A stretch of 21,770 nucleotides of DNA from Actinomycetes bacterium (GCA_023393755.1 JAEXCA010000152.1:1-21770); one strand, 5' to 3'; shown: positions 6,018 through 14,017, counted from the first letter of the stretch. The notes: generated by a model from the letters alone, not told the origin. Numbers and translations are program-made.

Positions 6018-7217
6018 TCAGGCGGACGCCGAGCGGCGCGCGCTGACGTCGCCATGGGCCGGATCGAGGACGGTGGGCGTCGGGTGTTCTGCCAGCCAGG
6101 CGGTGAGGCCGCGGACGGCGTCCCGTCCGGCGCGGTTGCCGCCCACGGTGGATTGCGAGGGTCCGTAGCCGATCAGATGGACGCGTGGCTCGCCGGCGAC
6201 CTGGGTGCCGCGCATGGTGATGCCGCCGCGCTCATTGCGAAGCCGCAGCGGATCGAGGTGGCGCAGGTCGGCCCGGAAGCCGGTCGCCCACAGGATGGCG
6301 TCGAGTGGGGTGAAGGTGGCGTCGGCCTCGCGGACTCCGCCGGGTGCGATGGCGACGAACATGGGACGGCGATTGAGCACGCCGCGTTCGCGGGCGGCGA
6401 CCGCGTAGGGCAGCCAGGGCAGGCCGGTGTAGGAGACGATGCTGGCGGTGGGATTGCCGGCCTCGGCGTCTGCGGCGACCTTGGCGATGATCTGTCGTCC
6501 TTCGACCTCGGGACGGAACTCGCCGTCGCGGAAGACCGGCTCGCGACGGGTGTACCAGAACACCGTGGCCACCCGGGAGATCTCCTCCAGCAACTGGAGA
6601 GCGGAGACCCCGCCGCCGACGATCGCCACCCGCCGCCCGGCGAACTCCTGGGCCGAGACGTAATCGCGGGTGTGCAGTTGCCGGCCGGCGAAGCTGTCCC
6701 GTCCGGGATGGCTGGGGAGGACGGGGTTGTTCCAGGTGCCGGTGGCGTTGATCACCGCCCGGGTCCGCCATCGGCCCTGATCGGTATGGACGATCAGTTC
6801 CCCGTCAGCGCGGCTGTCGGCCCGGGTCACCGCGGTCACGCCGACCGGGCGGACGATCGGCAGCTCCATCCGCCGTTCGAAGGCGGCGAAGTAGCGGGGG
6901 ACGGCGGTGCGGCTGGGCTCGTCGGGATCGATCGGGGGTTTGGGGAAGCCGGGCAGGTCGAAGATCCCATTGACCGTCGCCATCCGCAGCGACTCCCATC
7001 GGTGCTGCCAGGCCCCGCCGGGGGCGGTGTCGGCGTCCAGCATCACGAAGCTGCGCTGCGACCCCACGGCGGTCGGCGCGCTGGCGTACCCACGGCGGGT
7101 CAGGTGGTAGCCGGCCGACAGACCGGCCTGCCCGGCACCGATCACCACGACCGTCGCGAAGCTGTCGTGCTGGCTCAACGTCCCGCCACATCCCCTCGTC
7201 GTCGTGAGTTCAACCAT
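6018..7217 (-). CDS. FAD-dependent monooxygenase-like flavoprotein (FMO/CzcO type)
   Basis: Cytoplasmic flavoprotein of about 400 aa with two Rossmann motifs: FAD site VVVIGAGQAGLSAGYHL (23-39) and NADP-type site VAIVGGGVSALQLL (197-210). An ATG motif is at 158-160 (INATGTWNNP). FAGRQLHTRDY (176-186) fits the FMO-type FxGxxxHxxxY fingerprint (Baeyer-Villiger enzymes have W). GGAWQHRWESLR (68-79) follows the FAD domain. Substrate unknown; related proteins are annotated as CzcO-like, ArsO or N-/S-oxygenases. The start is uncertain. ATG 7217 has no ribosome binding site and lies inside a good -10 (TATGGT), so translation may begin at TTG 7178, giving MSQHDSFATVVVIGAG. The gene is divergent from the oxidoreductase at 7326, and a 7-bp inverted repeat overlaps its promoter. 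Confidence 0.85.
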   Translation of the reverse strand: MVELTTTRGCGGTLSQHDSFATVVVIGAGQAGLSAGYHLTRRGYASAPTAVGSQRSFVMLDADTAPGGAWQHRWESLRMATVNGIFDLPGFPKPPIDPDEPSRTAVPRYFAAFERRMELPIVRPVGVTAVTRADSRADGELIVHTDQGRWRTRAVINATGTWNNPVLPSHPGRDSFAGRQLHTRDYVSAQEFAGRRVAIVGGGVSALQLLEEISRVATVFWYTRREPVFRDGEFRPEVEGRQIIAKVAADAEAGNPTASIVSYTGLPWLPYAVAARERGVLNRRPMFVAIAPGGVREADATFTPLDAILWATGFRADLRHLDPLRLRNERGGITMRGTQVAGEPRVHLIGYGPSQSTVGGNRAGRDAVRGLTAWLAEHPTPTVLDPAHGDVSARRSASA

Positions 7218-7244
7218 AGGACGAATTGATTGAAATATCAATCA
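7213..7244 (-). promoter_or_regulatory. Promoter with palindromic operator for the flavoprotein gene
   Basis: On the minus strand TTGATA (plus-strand 7236-7241) and TATGGT (plus-strand 7213-7218) are separated by 17 nt, a good -35/-10 pair. A perfect inverted repeat TGATTGA-AATA-TCAATCA (7227-7244) covers the -35 and part of the spacer. It is AT-rich in GC-rich DNA and has the form of a site for a dimeric repressor; ArsR-family sites often contain ATCAA/TTGAT half-sites. The regulator is not in this window. Confidence 0.6.
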
Positions 7245-7325
7245 TCTGGCGGGATGGGTGGCATCGTGGTGGGTACCTACTGATCGCTGGCCAGCCGCCA
7301 GTCCAGGTCTTGAGGAGGGTGCAGC

Positions 7326-8741
7326 ATGAAGCGGTCCGAGAACGGAGAGCACGACTACGACCTGATCGTCATCGGAGGTGGGCCCGCCGGGGAGAACGTC
7401 GCCGACTACGCTGCCCGGCAGGGCGTCCGGGTGGCGATCGTCGAATCCGAGCTGGTCGGCGGCGAGTGCTCGTACTGGGCCTGCATGCCGTCCACGGCGC
7501 TGCTGCGCAGCGGGAACGCCCTTCGCGCGGCCCGCCGGCTCCCGGGCGCCCGGGAGGCCGTCACCGCAGCTGTCGATGCCGAAGCCGTCCTGGCCCGGCG
7601 GACGGCCTTCACCAGCGGCTGGAAGGACGACGGTCAGGTCGCGTGGCTGGAGTCGGCCGGAATCGACCTCGTCCGGGGGCATGGGCGGCTGATCGGTCGC
7701 GGTCGCGTCCAGCTCGGCGAGCGGGTCTACACGGCTGCCGCCGTGGCGTTGGCGAGCGGCTCCGTCCCGGTGGTCCCGGATCTGCCCGGCCTGTTGCAGG
7801 CTGCACCGTGGGGCACCCGAGAGGCGACCGCCGCCGACCACGTCCCGCCCCGGCTCCTGGTGATCGGCGGCGGGGTGGCCGGCACGGAGTTGGCGTTCGC
7901 GTACTCGTCCCTGGGCAGCCGGGTGACGCTGCTTTCGCGCAGGGCGCTGCTGGCTCGCGAGGAACCCTTCGTCGGTGAGCTTCTCGCCGCGGCCCTGACC
8001 GACGACGGGGTTGACGTACGGATCGGCGCCAGACCCGTTCGGGTCGATCGCAGCCCGGCCGGGCCCGTCACCGTCACCTTGGACGATGGCACCGAGCTCA
8101 CCGCGGACGAACTGCTGGTCGCCGCCGGTCGTCGGCCCAACACCGACGCCCTGGGACTCGACGCGATCGGCCTCGATCCCGAGCTGGTGGTCGACGACAC
8201 GATGCTGGTGGCCGGCACCGACTGGCTGTACGCGGTCGGAGATGTCAACGGGCGCGACCTGCAGACCCACCAGGGCAAGTACCAGGCGCGTGCCGCCGGC
8301 GAGGCGATCGCGGCGCGGCTGCGCGGAACTCCCGTTCAGGACGGGCCGTGGGGCCGGCACGCCGCCACCGCCGACCATGTCGCGGTGCCCCGCGTGGTGT
8401 TCTCCGATCCCGAGGTGGCCAGCGTCGGGCTGACCGAGGCGCGGGCGCGGGAGAGGGGCCTCGACGTCCGCACTGTCGAGTACGACCTCGGTCAGGTGGC
8501 GGGCGCCAGCCTTCACGCCGACGGCTACACCGGCCGCGCGAAGCTCGTCGTGGACAGGGAGAGGCAGGTCATCGTCGGCGCCGCCTTCGTCGGCCAGGAC
8601 GTCGCCGAACTGGCGCACGCCGCGACCATCGCGATCGTCGGCGAGATCACGATCGACCGGCTCTGGCACGCGGTTCCCGCCTACCCGACGATCAGCGAGA
8701 TCTGGCTGCGGCTGCTCGAAGCCTACGGACGGCCCACTTGA
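7326..8741 (+). CDS. Pyridine nucleotide-disulfide oxidoreductase family protein (class I, variant active site)
   Basis: FAD/NAD(P)H flavoprotein of 471 aa related to dihydrolipoamide dehydrogenase, glutathione reductase and mercuric reductase. FAD site YDLIVIGGGPAGENVADYAA (11-30). The redox disulfide is kept as GGECSYWACMPS, with Cys48 and Cys53 in the CxxxxC arrangement, but the usual following Lys of PSK is Thr57. NAD site LLVIGGGVAGTELAFAYSSLGSRVTLL (in the middle third) and a second FAD contact YAVGDVNG. The C-terminal dimer domain ends HAVPAYPTISEIW (448-460), so the catalytic His of HPTxSE is Tyr453. It is therefore unlikely to be a genuine Lpd or GR; substrate unknown. GAGGAGG lies 8 nt upstream of ATG 7326. 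Confidence 0.88.
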   Translation: MKRSENGEHDYDLIVIGGGPAGENVADYAARQGVRVAIVESELVGGECSYWACMPSTALLRSGNALRAARRLPGAREAVTAAVDAEAVLARRTAFTSGWKDDGQVAWLESAGIDLVRGHGRLIGRGRVQLGERVYTAAAVALASGSVPVVPDLPGLLQAAPWGTREATAADHVPPRLLVIGGGVAGTELAFAYSSLGSRVTLLSRRALLAREEPFVGELLAAALTDDGVDVRIGARPVRVDRSPAGPVTVTLDDGTELTADELLVAAGRRPNTDALGLDAIGLDPELVVDDTMLVAGTDWLYAVGDVNGRDLQTHQGKYQARAAGEAIAARLRGTPVQDGPWGRHAATADHVAVPRVVFSDPEVASVGLTEARARERGLDVRTVEYDLGQVAGASLHADGYTGRAKLVVDRERQVIVGAAFVGQDVAELAHAATIAIVGEITIDRLWHAVPAYPTISEIWLRLLEAYGRPT

Positions 8742-8864
8742 AGCGAAGCGGCCATCCGGGGTGCCGAGGACCCGTCACCGGAGCCGTGAGGTGCGTGCTG
8801 GAACGGGATGGTCCGTCCTCGGCGGTCAAGTGCCGATGGCAGGCGCCTTCGCTGGCATCCGCGC

Positions 8865-9245
8865 TCACCGCGGCGCCGGGCCGGTGTGACTCGGCGGGCT
8901 GACGGACTCGGCGAGGTGTGCATAGATCGCATCGCGGAGTTCCCCCAGCCGGACAGCGACCTCCCGTCCGCCGTGACTGAGTTCGTAGGACGGTCGTCCG
9001 TCAGAGTCGGCCGTCCTCACCACCAGCCCGTGAGTGGTGAGGGCGCTGAGAGTCTTCGACAACATGCGCTCATTGGAACCGCCGATGTAGCGGTGCAGGT
9101 CGCCGAAACGGGTCAGTCCGTCCGCCATCGCGAGCAGGATCAGCGGGCCCCACCGGCCGGTCACGTCGCGTAGCGCCGAACGCGAGGGGCACCGCGGGTC
9201 GAACACGTCCAGGACGTAGCCGTCGGCCGGCGCCGGTGCCTTCAT
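8865..9245 (-). CDS. HxlR-family (DUF24) transcriptional regulator, QorR/YtfH-like
   Basis: Winged-helix DNA-binding protein of 126 aa with the HxlR pattern: CPSRSALRDVTGRWGPLILLAMADG (19-43), RFGDLHRYIGGSNERMLSKTLSALTTHGLVVR, then the wing DGRPSYELSHGGREVA. It has a single cysteine, Cys19, at the position of the redox-sensing Cys known in this family; in Corynebacterium glutamicum, QorR uses Cys17 to repress qor2 in response to oxidants. It is divergent from a QorB/Qor2-like gene, the arrangement known in C. glutamicum and E. coli (ytfH-ytfG). AGAGGAG precedes the ATG by about 8 nt. I infer a thiol-based repressor of the quinone reductase and probably of itself. Confidence 0.9.
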   Translation of the reverse strand: MKAPAPADGYVLDVFDPRCPSRSALRDVTGRWGPLILLAMADGLTRFGDLHRYIGGSNERMLSKTLSALTTHGLVVRTADSDGRPSYELSHGGREVAVRLGELRDAIYAHLAESVSPPSHTGPAPR

Positions 9246-9263
9246 CAGTGGCTCCTCTCGGTG

Positions 9264-9316
9264 TTGACACCATCCGCTGCATAGCTTACCTTCAGTAAGT
9301 ACTTACTAAAAGTAAG
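9264..9316. promoter_or_regulatory. qorB promoter and double palindromic HxlR operator
   Basis: Plus-strand TTGACA (9264-9269), a 17-nt spacer and TACCTT (9287-9292) form a plausible promoter. Two copies of the inverted repeat CTTAC-N5-GTAAG lie at 9285-9299 and 9302-9316, 2 bp apart. Their junction forms a perfect 14-bp palindrome AGTAAGTACTTACT (9294-9307). The sites cover the -10 and transcription start and stand out as AT-rich in the divergent gap, as expected for binding by the HxlR protein encoded alongside. Confidence 0.8.
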
Positions 9317-9359
9317 CCGCGCCGGATCGAGGTCCGCCGCTCGATCGGAAGGAACAGAC

Positions 9360-10217
9360 ATGACCATCGCCTTCACCGGGGCCACCGGCCAGCTCGGCCG
9401 GCTGGTAGCCGACGCCCTGCTGGCGCGGAGCGACGCCGAGCACCTGGTGGCGCTGGCCCGGGATCCGCACAAGGCGGCTGAGCTGGCCGACCGGGGGATC
9501 GAGGTTCGCGCCTTCGACTATGACCAGCCCGGCGCCCTCGGTGCAGCGTTGGTGGGGGTCGATCGGCTGCTGCTGGTCTCCGGCAATGCGGTCGGTCAGC
9601 GAGTTCCGCAACATCGGGCGGTGATCGAGGCCGCGACCCGGGCGGGGGTCGGCTTCGTCGCCTACACCAGCTTCCTGCACGCCGACAGCGCCTCGTTGAT
9701 CGCTGTCGCGCCCGAGCATCGCGAGACCGAGCGGCTGCTGGCCGCCGCACCGTTCGCGGTCGCGCTGTTGCGCAACGGCTGGTACACCGAGAACTACGAG
9801 GGCCTGGTCAGGCAGGCAGTGTCGACCGGCGTCCTGCTGGGCAGCACGGGGGAGGGACGGATCTCCTCGGCCACCCGCCAGGACTACGCCGAGGCTGCCG
9901 CGACGGTGCTTACCGCCGAAAGCCCCCAGCCCGGCAGCTATGAGCTGTCCGGTGACCAGTCCTGGACCCTCGCCGACCTCGCCGAGATCGCGTCCGAACT
10001 GACCGGTCGCCCGATCCAGCTGCGCAATGTGTCAGGCGACGAACACCGACAGCTGCTCCTGGAATCGGGCACGCCCGCGCCGCTGGTGGAGTTCCTGGTC
10101 GGCACCGACGCCGCGATCGCCGCGGGCGAACTCGAAGACCGCCAGCCGGGAACCCTCTCACGGCTGATCGGCCACCCCACCACCCCGCTGGCGGAGGTCG
10201 TCGGCCGCTGGGTGTAG
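9360..10217 (+). CDS. qorB: NmrA/QorB-type NAD(P)H:quinone oxidoreductase
   Basis: Atypical short-chain dehydrogenase of 285 aa, closely similar along its length to E. coli QorB/YtfG (286 aa), which reduces quinones with NADPH. The Rossmann motif GATGQLG is at residues 7-13. Other near-identical blocks are GVDRLLLVSGNAVGQRVPQHR (66-86), VGFVAYTSFLHAD (97-109), LLRNGWYTENY (136-146) and the C-terminal TLSRLIGHPTTPLAE. GGAAGGA lies upstream of ATG 9360. The partner HxlR regulator and double operator indicate induction by quinones or other electrophiles. The stop is 18 bp from the convergent nrdF stop, with no visible terminator between them. Confidence 0.93.
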   Translation: MTIAFTGATGQLGRLVADALLARSDAEHLVALARDPHKAAELADRGIEVRAFDYDQPGALGAALVGVDRLLLVSGNAVGQRVPQHRAVIEAATRAGVGFVAYTSFLHADSASLIAVAPEHRETERLLAAAPFAVALLRNGWYTENYEGLVRQAVSTGVLLGSTGEGRISSATRQDYAEAAATVLTAESPQPGSYELSGDQSWTLADLAEIASELTGRPIQLRNVSGDEHRQLLLESGTPAPLVEFLVGTDAAIAAGELEDRQPGTLSRLIGHPTTPLAEVVGRWV

Positions 10218-10235
10218 CGGAGGGATCCGGTACCC

Positions 10236-11210
10236 CTAGAAGTCCCAATCCTCGTCCTCGGTGTTGACCGCTTTGCCCATCACGTAGCTCGAGCCCGACC
10301 CCGAGAAGAAGTCGTGGTTCTCGTCCGCGTTGGGGGAGAGGGCGGCCAGGATCGCGGGGGAGACCGCGGTGGCCTGCTTCGGGAACAGCGCCTCGTAGCC
10401 CAGGTTCATCAGCGCCTTGTTGGCGTTGTACCGCAGGAACATCTTGACGTCCTCGGTCAGGCCGAGTGGGTCGTAGAGATCCTCGGTGTAGGACTCCTCG
10501 TTGTCGTACAGCTCGTAGAGCAACTCGAAGGTGTAGTCCTTCAGCTCGTCACGGCGCTCCTGCGAGGCCTCCTTCAGCGCCTGCTGGAACTTGTAGCCGA
10601 TGTAGTAGCCGTGCACCGCCTCGTCCCGGATGATCAGCCGGATCAGGTCCGCGGTGTTGGTCAGCTTGGCGTGGCTCGACCAGTACATCGGGGCGTAGAA
10701 GCCGGAGTAGAACAGGAACGACTCCAGCATGGTCGAGGCGACCTTGCGCTTCTCGGGGTCGTCGCCGTAGTAGAAGTCCAGGACGATCTGCGCCTTGCGC
10801 TGCAGGTGCTCGTTCTCCTCGCTCCACCGGAAGGCGTCGTCGATCTCGGCGGTGGAGATCAGGGTGGAGAAGATGGACGAGTAGCTCTTGGCGTGCACCG
10901 ACTCCATGAACGCGATGTTGGTGTACACCGCCTCCTCGTGCGGGGTGCGGGCGTCCGGGATCAGCGACACCGCGCCGACCGTGCCCTGGATGGTGTCCAG
11001 CATGGTCAGGCCGGTGAACACCCGGGTGGTCATCAGCTGCTCGTGCGGCTTGAGCGTCCGCCAGCTGGGGATGTCGTTGGAGAGCGGCACCTTCTCCGGC
11101 AGCCAGAAGTTGCCGGTCAGGCGGTCCCACACCTCCAGGTCCTTGTCGTCGGTGATCCGGTTCCAGTTGATCGCCTGGACGCCGCGCAACAGGGTGAGCT
11201 TCTGGGTCAT
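10236..11210 (-). CDS. nrdF: Class Ib ribonucleotide reductase beta subunit (NrdF)
   Basis: Radical-generating subunit of aerobic class Ib RNR, with a dimetal (Mn or Fe) site and tyrosyl radical. Starting at ATG 11210 (GAGGA about 5 nt upstream) it is 324 aa, the normal size. Ligand residues are recognisable: Asp72 (TMLDTIQG), Glu103 and His106 (FMESVHAKSY), Glu163 (MLESFLFYSGFY), Glu197 and His200 (RDEAVHGYYIGYKFQ). Tyr110 directly follows as the radical Tyr. The acidic/aromatic tail TEDEDWDF fits the C-terminal peptide that docks into NrdE. It is the last gene of nrdHIEF, 141 bp after nrdE and behind a strong RNA stem-loop, unlike the overlap between nrdI and nrdE. An upstream in-frame extension to 11324 runs through that stem and is rejected. 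Confidence 0.97.
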   Translation of the reverse strand: MTQKLTLLRGVQAINWNRITDDKDLEVWDRLTGNFWLPEKVPLSNDIPSWRTLKPHEQLMTTRVFTGLTMLDTIQGTVGAVSLIPDARTPHEEAVYTNIAFMESVHAKSYSSIFSTLISTAEIDDAFRWSEENEHLQRKAQIVLDFYYGDDPEKRKVASTMLESFLFYSGFYAPMYWSSHAKLTNTADLIRLIIRDEAVHGYYIGYKFQQALKEASQERRDELKDYTFELLYELYDNEESYTEDLYDPLGLTEDVKMFLRYNANKALMNLGYEALFPKQATAVSPAILAALSPNADENHDFFSGSGSSYVMGKAVNTEDEDWDF

Positions 11211-11267
11211 GGTTCCTCGGGTTGGGAGATCCCCGCCTGCGCGGAGATGGTGGAAAGCGGGTGAGCC

Positions 11268-11342
11268 GAACAAATCGACATCCAGATTGCGCTGGAAGGC
11301 ACGAATGGAGCACTTTGCCCGCATCTGGACGTCGATTTGTTC
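11268..11342 (-). promoter_or_regulatory. 20-bp intercistronic stem-loop between nrdE and nrdF
   Basis: Plus-strand arms 11268-11287 and 11323-11342 are inverted repeats of 20 nt with one difference. In the nrdE-nrdF transcript (minus strand) that position is a G-U pair, so the stem is fully paired; on the plus strand it would be an A-C mismatch. The 5' arm begins 9 nt after the nrdE stop codon. There is no U tract. Possible roles are a processing or stability element setting the NrdE:NrdF ratio, or a repeat unit. The nearby CCCCGCCTGCGCGGAG (11231-11246) resembles common intergenic repeats. Confidence 0.8.
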
Positions 11343-11351
11343 ACGATGCGC

Positions 11352-13508
11352 CTACAGCATGCAGCTGACGCAGCCCTCGACCTCGGTGCCCTCCAGGGCC
11401 AACTGCCGAAGCCGGATGTAGTACAGCGTCTTGATGCCCTTCTTCCAGGCGTAGATCTGGGCCCTGTTCAGGTCACGGGTGGTGACGTTGTCGGGGAAGA
11501 AGAGGGTCAGCGACAGGCCCTGGTCGACGTGCTTGGTCGCCTCGGCGTAGGTGTCGATGATCTTCTCCGGGCCGATCTCGTAGGCGTCCTGGTAGTACTC
11601 CAGGTTGTCGTTGGTCATGAACGGCGCGGGGTAGTAGACCCGTCCGATCTTGCCCTCCTTGCGGATCTCCACCTTGGCCACGATCGGGTGGATGGACGAG
11701 GTGGAGTGGTTGATGTAGCTGATCGAACCGGTCGGCGGGATGGCCTGCAGGTTCTGGTTGTACATCCCGTGCTCGGCCACCTCGGCGGCCAGCGCGCGCC
11801 AGTCGTCCGGGGTGGGCAGGTGGATCCCAGCCGCCTCGAACAGCCCGGCCACCTTCTCGGTGCGCGGCGACCAGTCACCCTCGATGTACTTGGCGAAGTA
11901 CTCGCCGCTGGCGTACTGCGAACGCTCGAAGCCGTCGAACCGCTCGTTGCGCTCCCGGGCGATCCGGCAGGACGCCGCGATGGCGTGGAAGGCCACCGTG
12001 TAGAAGTACATGTTGGTGAAGTCCAGCCCCTCGTCCGAGCCGTAGAAGATGGACTCCCGGGCCAGGTAGCCGTGCAGGTTCATCTGGCCCAGCCCGATCG
12101 CGTGGCTGCGCGCGTTCCCGTACTCGATGGACGGCGCGCAGGCGATGTTCGACTGGTCGGAGACCGCGGTCAGCGCTCGCACCGCCACGTCGATGGTCCG
12201 GCCGAAGTCGGGCGAATCCATCGCCTTGGCGATGTTCAGCGAACCCAGGTTGCAGGAGATGTCCTTGCCAATGGTCGCGAAGGACAGGTCCTCGTTGTAG
12301 GTGGACGGGGTGGAGACCTGCAGGATCTCCGAGCACAGGTTGCTCATCGTCACCCGGCCGTCGATCGGGTTGGCCCGGTTCACCGTGTCCTCGAACATGA
12401 TGTACGGGTAGCCCGACTCGAACTGGATCTCGGCGATGGTCTGGAAGAACTTCCGCGCGTTGATCTTCTTCTTGGTGATCCGACGGTCGTCCACCATCTC
12501 GCGGTACTTCTCGGTGACCGAGATCTCGGTGAACGGCACCCCGTAGACCCGCTCGACGTCGTACGGGCTGAACAGGTACATGTCCTCGTTGTCCCGGGCC
12601 AGTTCGAAGGTGATGTCGGGGATCACCACGCCCAGGCTCAGCGTCTTGATCCGGATCTTCTCGTCAGCGTTCTCCCGCTTGGTGTCCAGGAAGGCCAGGA
12701 TGTCGGGGTGATGGGCGTTCAGGTACACCGCGCCGGCACCCTGCCGGGCGCCCAGCTGGTTGGCGTAGGAGAACGAATCCTCCAGCAGCTTCATCACCGG
12801 GATCACGCCCGAGGACTGGTTCTGGATCTTCTTGATCGGTGCGCCGGCCTCGCGGATGTTGGTCAGGGACAACGCCACGCCACCGCCCCGCTTCGACAGC
12901 TGTAGAGAGGAGTTGATCGCCCGCGCGATCGACTCCATGTTGTCCTCCACCCGCAGCAGGAAGCAGGAGACCAGTTCGCCGCGCTGCGCCTTACCGGCAT
13001 TCAGGAAGGTCGGGGTGGCGGGCTGGAAGCGTCCGGCCATGATCTCGTCCACCAGCCGTTCGGCCAGCTGACGATCACCGGCGGCCAGGCCCAGGCCGAC
13101 CATGCAGACCCGATCCTCGAACCGCTCCAGGTAGCGACGGCCGTCGAAGGTCTTCAGGGTGTACGAGGTGTAGTACTTGAAGGCGCCCATGAAGGTGGGG
13201 AAGCGGAACTTCACCGCGTAGGCGCGCTTGAACAGCGACTTCACGAACTCGAAGTCGTACTGGCCCAGCACCTCGGCCTCGTAGTAGCCCTGCTCGACCA
13301 GGTAATCCAGCTTCTCCTTCAGCGAGTGGAAGAAGACGGTGTTCTGATTGACGTGCTGCAGGAAGTACTGGTGGGCGGCCTGCCGGTCGGCCTCGAACTG
13401 GATGTTGCCGTCCTCGTCGTAGAGGTTCAGCAGCGCGTTGAGCGCGTGGTAGTCGACGCCGGGGGCGACCTCTTCGACGCCGGTGTCAGTGAGCAGGGTG
13501 GAAGACAT
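11352..13508 (-). CDS. nrdE: Class Ib ribonucleotide reductase alpha subunit (NrdE)
   Basis: Catalytic subunit reducing ribonucleoside diphosphates to deoxy forms in aerobic conditions; forms a complex with NrdF. 718 aa from ATG 13508, chosen because AAGGA lies 7 nt upstream and it overlaps nrdI by only 23 nt; an upstream ATG at 13538 would overlap by 53 nt. It lacks an N-terminal ATP-cone, as class Ib does. Key cysteines: Cys182 (GELVSCFLL) and Cys419 (DISCNLGSLN) of the reducing pair, thiyl-radical Cys392 with Asn390 and Glu394 in SNLCSEI, and the C-terminal pair Cys713/Cys716 (EGCVSCML) that takes electrons from NrdH. Loop KRGGGVALSLTNIR and QLGARQGAGAVYLNAHHPDI are typical. Operon order is nrdH-nrdI-nrdE-nrdF. 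Confidence 0.98.
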   Translation of the reverse strand: MSSTLLTDTGVEEVAPGVDYHALNALLNLYDEDGNIQFEADRQAAHQYFLQHVNQNTVFFHSLKEKLDYLVEQGYYEAEVLGQYDFEFVKSLFKRAYAVKFRFPTFMGAFKYYTSYTLKTFDGRRYLERFEDRVCMVGLGLAAGDRQLAERLVDEIMAGRFQPATPTFLNAGKAQRGELVSCFLLRVEDNMESIARAINSSLQLSKRGGGVALSLTNIREAGAPIKKIQNQSSGVIPVMKLLEDSFSYANQLGARQGAGAVYLNAHHPDILAFLDTKRENADEKIRIKTLSLGVVIPDITFELARDNEDMYLFSPYDVERVYGVPFTEISVTEKYREMVDDRRITKKKINARKFFQTIAEIQFESGYPYIMFEDTVNRANPIDGRVTMSNLCSEILQVSTPSTYNEDLSFATIGKDISCNLGSLNIAKAMDSPDFGRTIDVAVRALTAVSDQSNIACAPSIEYGNARSHAIGLGQMNLHGYLARESIFYGSDEGLDFTNMYFYTVAFHAIAASCRIARERNERFDGFERSQYASGEYFAKYIEGDWSPRTEKVAGLFEAAGIHLPTPDDWRALAAEVAEHGMYNQNLQAIPPTGSISYINHSTSSIHPIVAKVEIRKEGKIGRVYYPAPFMTNDNLEYYQDAYEIGPEKIIDTYAEATKHVDQGLSLTLFFPDNVTTRDLNRAQIYAWKKGIKTLYYIRLRQLALEGTEVEGCVSCML

Positions 13509-13890
13509 TGCTGAGTCCTTCGCGGACGCGCTCGACATCGTCGGACGTGCCCATCAGTTCGAATCGGTACAGGTGTGGGACGCCGCACTTGGCGGCGACG
13601 ATGTCTCCGGCCAGGCAGTAGGCAGAGCCGAAGTTGGTGTTGCCCGCCGAGATCACGCCCCGGATCAGGTCGCGGTTCTCCGGATCGTTCAGGAACCGGA
13701 TCACCTGCTTGGGTACTGCCCCCTGCCCGTTGCCCCCGCCGTAGGTGGGGACGAGCAGGACGTACGGCTCGTCCACCTTCAGCGCGGGCTCGGTGGCGTA
13801 CAGCGGGATCCGCTGTGCCGGGAGCCCCAGCTTGGTGACGAACCGGTGGGTGTTCTCCGAGGCCGACGAGAAGTAGACCAGGTTGGTCAT
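13486..13890 (-). CDS. nrdI: Flavodoxin-like RNR maturation protein (NrdI)
   Basis: FMN protein of 134 aa that supplies the oxidant for assembling the Mn-tyrosyl cofactor of NrdF. Family features: MTNLVYFSSASENTHRFVTKL (1-21, phosphate-binding loop), VLLVPTYGGG and GQGAVPKQVIRFLND, then GVISAGNTNFGSAYCLAGDIVAAKCGVPHLYRFELMGTSDDV. GGAGAAGG lies just upstream of ATG 13890. Its end overlaps the start of nrdE by 23 nt, indicating translational coupling. A 167-nt gap with a GC-rich hairpin separates it from nrdH. Confidence 0.97.
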   Translation of the reverse strand: MTNLVYFSSASENTHRFVTKLGLPAQRIPLYATEPALKVDEPYVLLVPTYGGGNGQGAVPKQVIRFLNDPENRDLIRGVISAGNTNFGSAYCLAGDIVAAKCGVPHLYRFELMGTSDDVERVREGLSNVFHPAH

Positions 13891-13991
13891 GGCCTTCTCC
13901 TCTCCTCGGCTGGTTGTCGTCCCGGCGCTCCCGGGAACCCGGTGACCGGCGCGGGCGCAGGTCTGGCAGGAATCATCTGGTGTCGCAGTTG

Positions 13992-14017
13992 CCCGGCTAC
14001 CCGGCCGGGAAGCCGGG
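13992..14017 (-). promoter_or_regulatory. GC-rich hairpin between nrdH and nrdI
   Basis: CCCGGCT (13992-13998) pairs with AGCCGGG (14011-14017), and inside it CCCGG (14000-14004) faces CCGGG (14005-14009). No U tract follows on the minus strand. It may be an attenuator or stability element between nrdH and nrdI. Confidence 0.4.

Noticed and set aside
6018..7217. Naming the flavoprotein ArsO because of the ArsR-like palindrome
   Set aside because: No arsenic resistance gene is in the window and the sequence match to ArsO from memory is only general to FMO-type flavoproteins.
5967..7229. Open 420-codon plus-strand frame opposite the flavoprotein gene
   Set aside because: Gly/Ala/Asp/Arg-rich translation without motifs, whereas the minus frame has two clear Rossmann motifs.
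11337..12905. Open 522-codon plus-strand frame opposite nrdE
   Set aside because: Antisense shadow of a highly conserved gene in GC-rich DNA; its translation is Val/Asp/Arg/Gly-rich with no family pattern.
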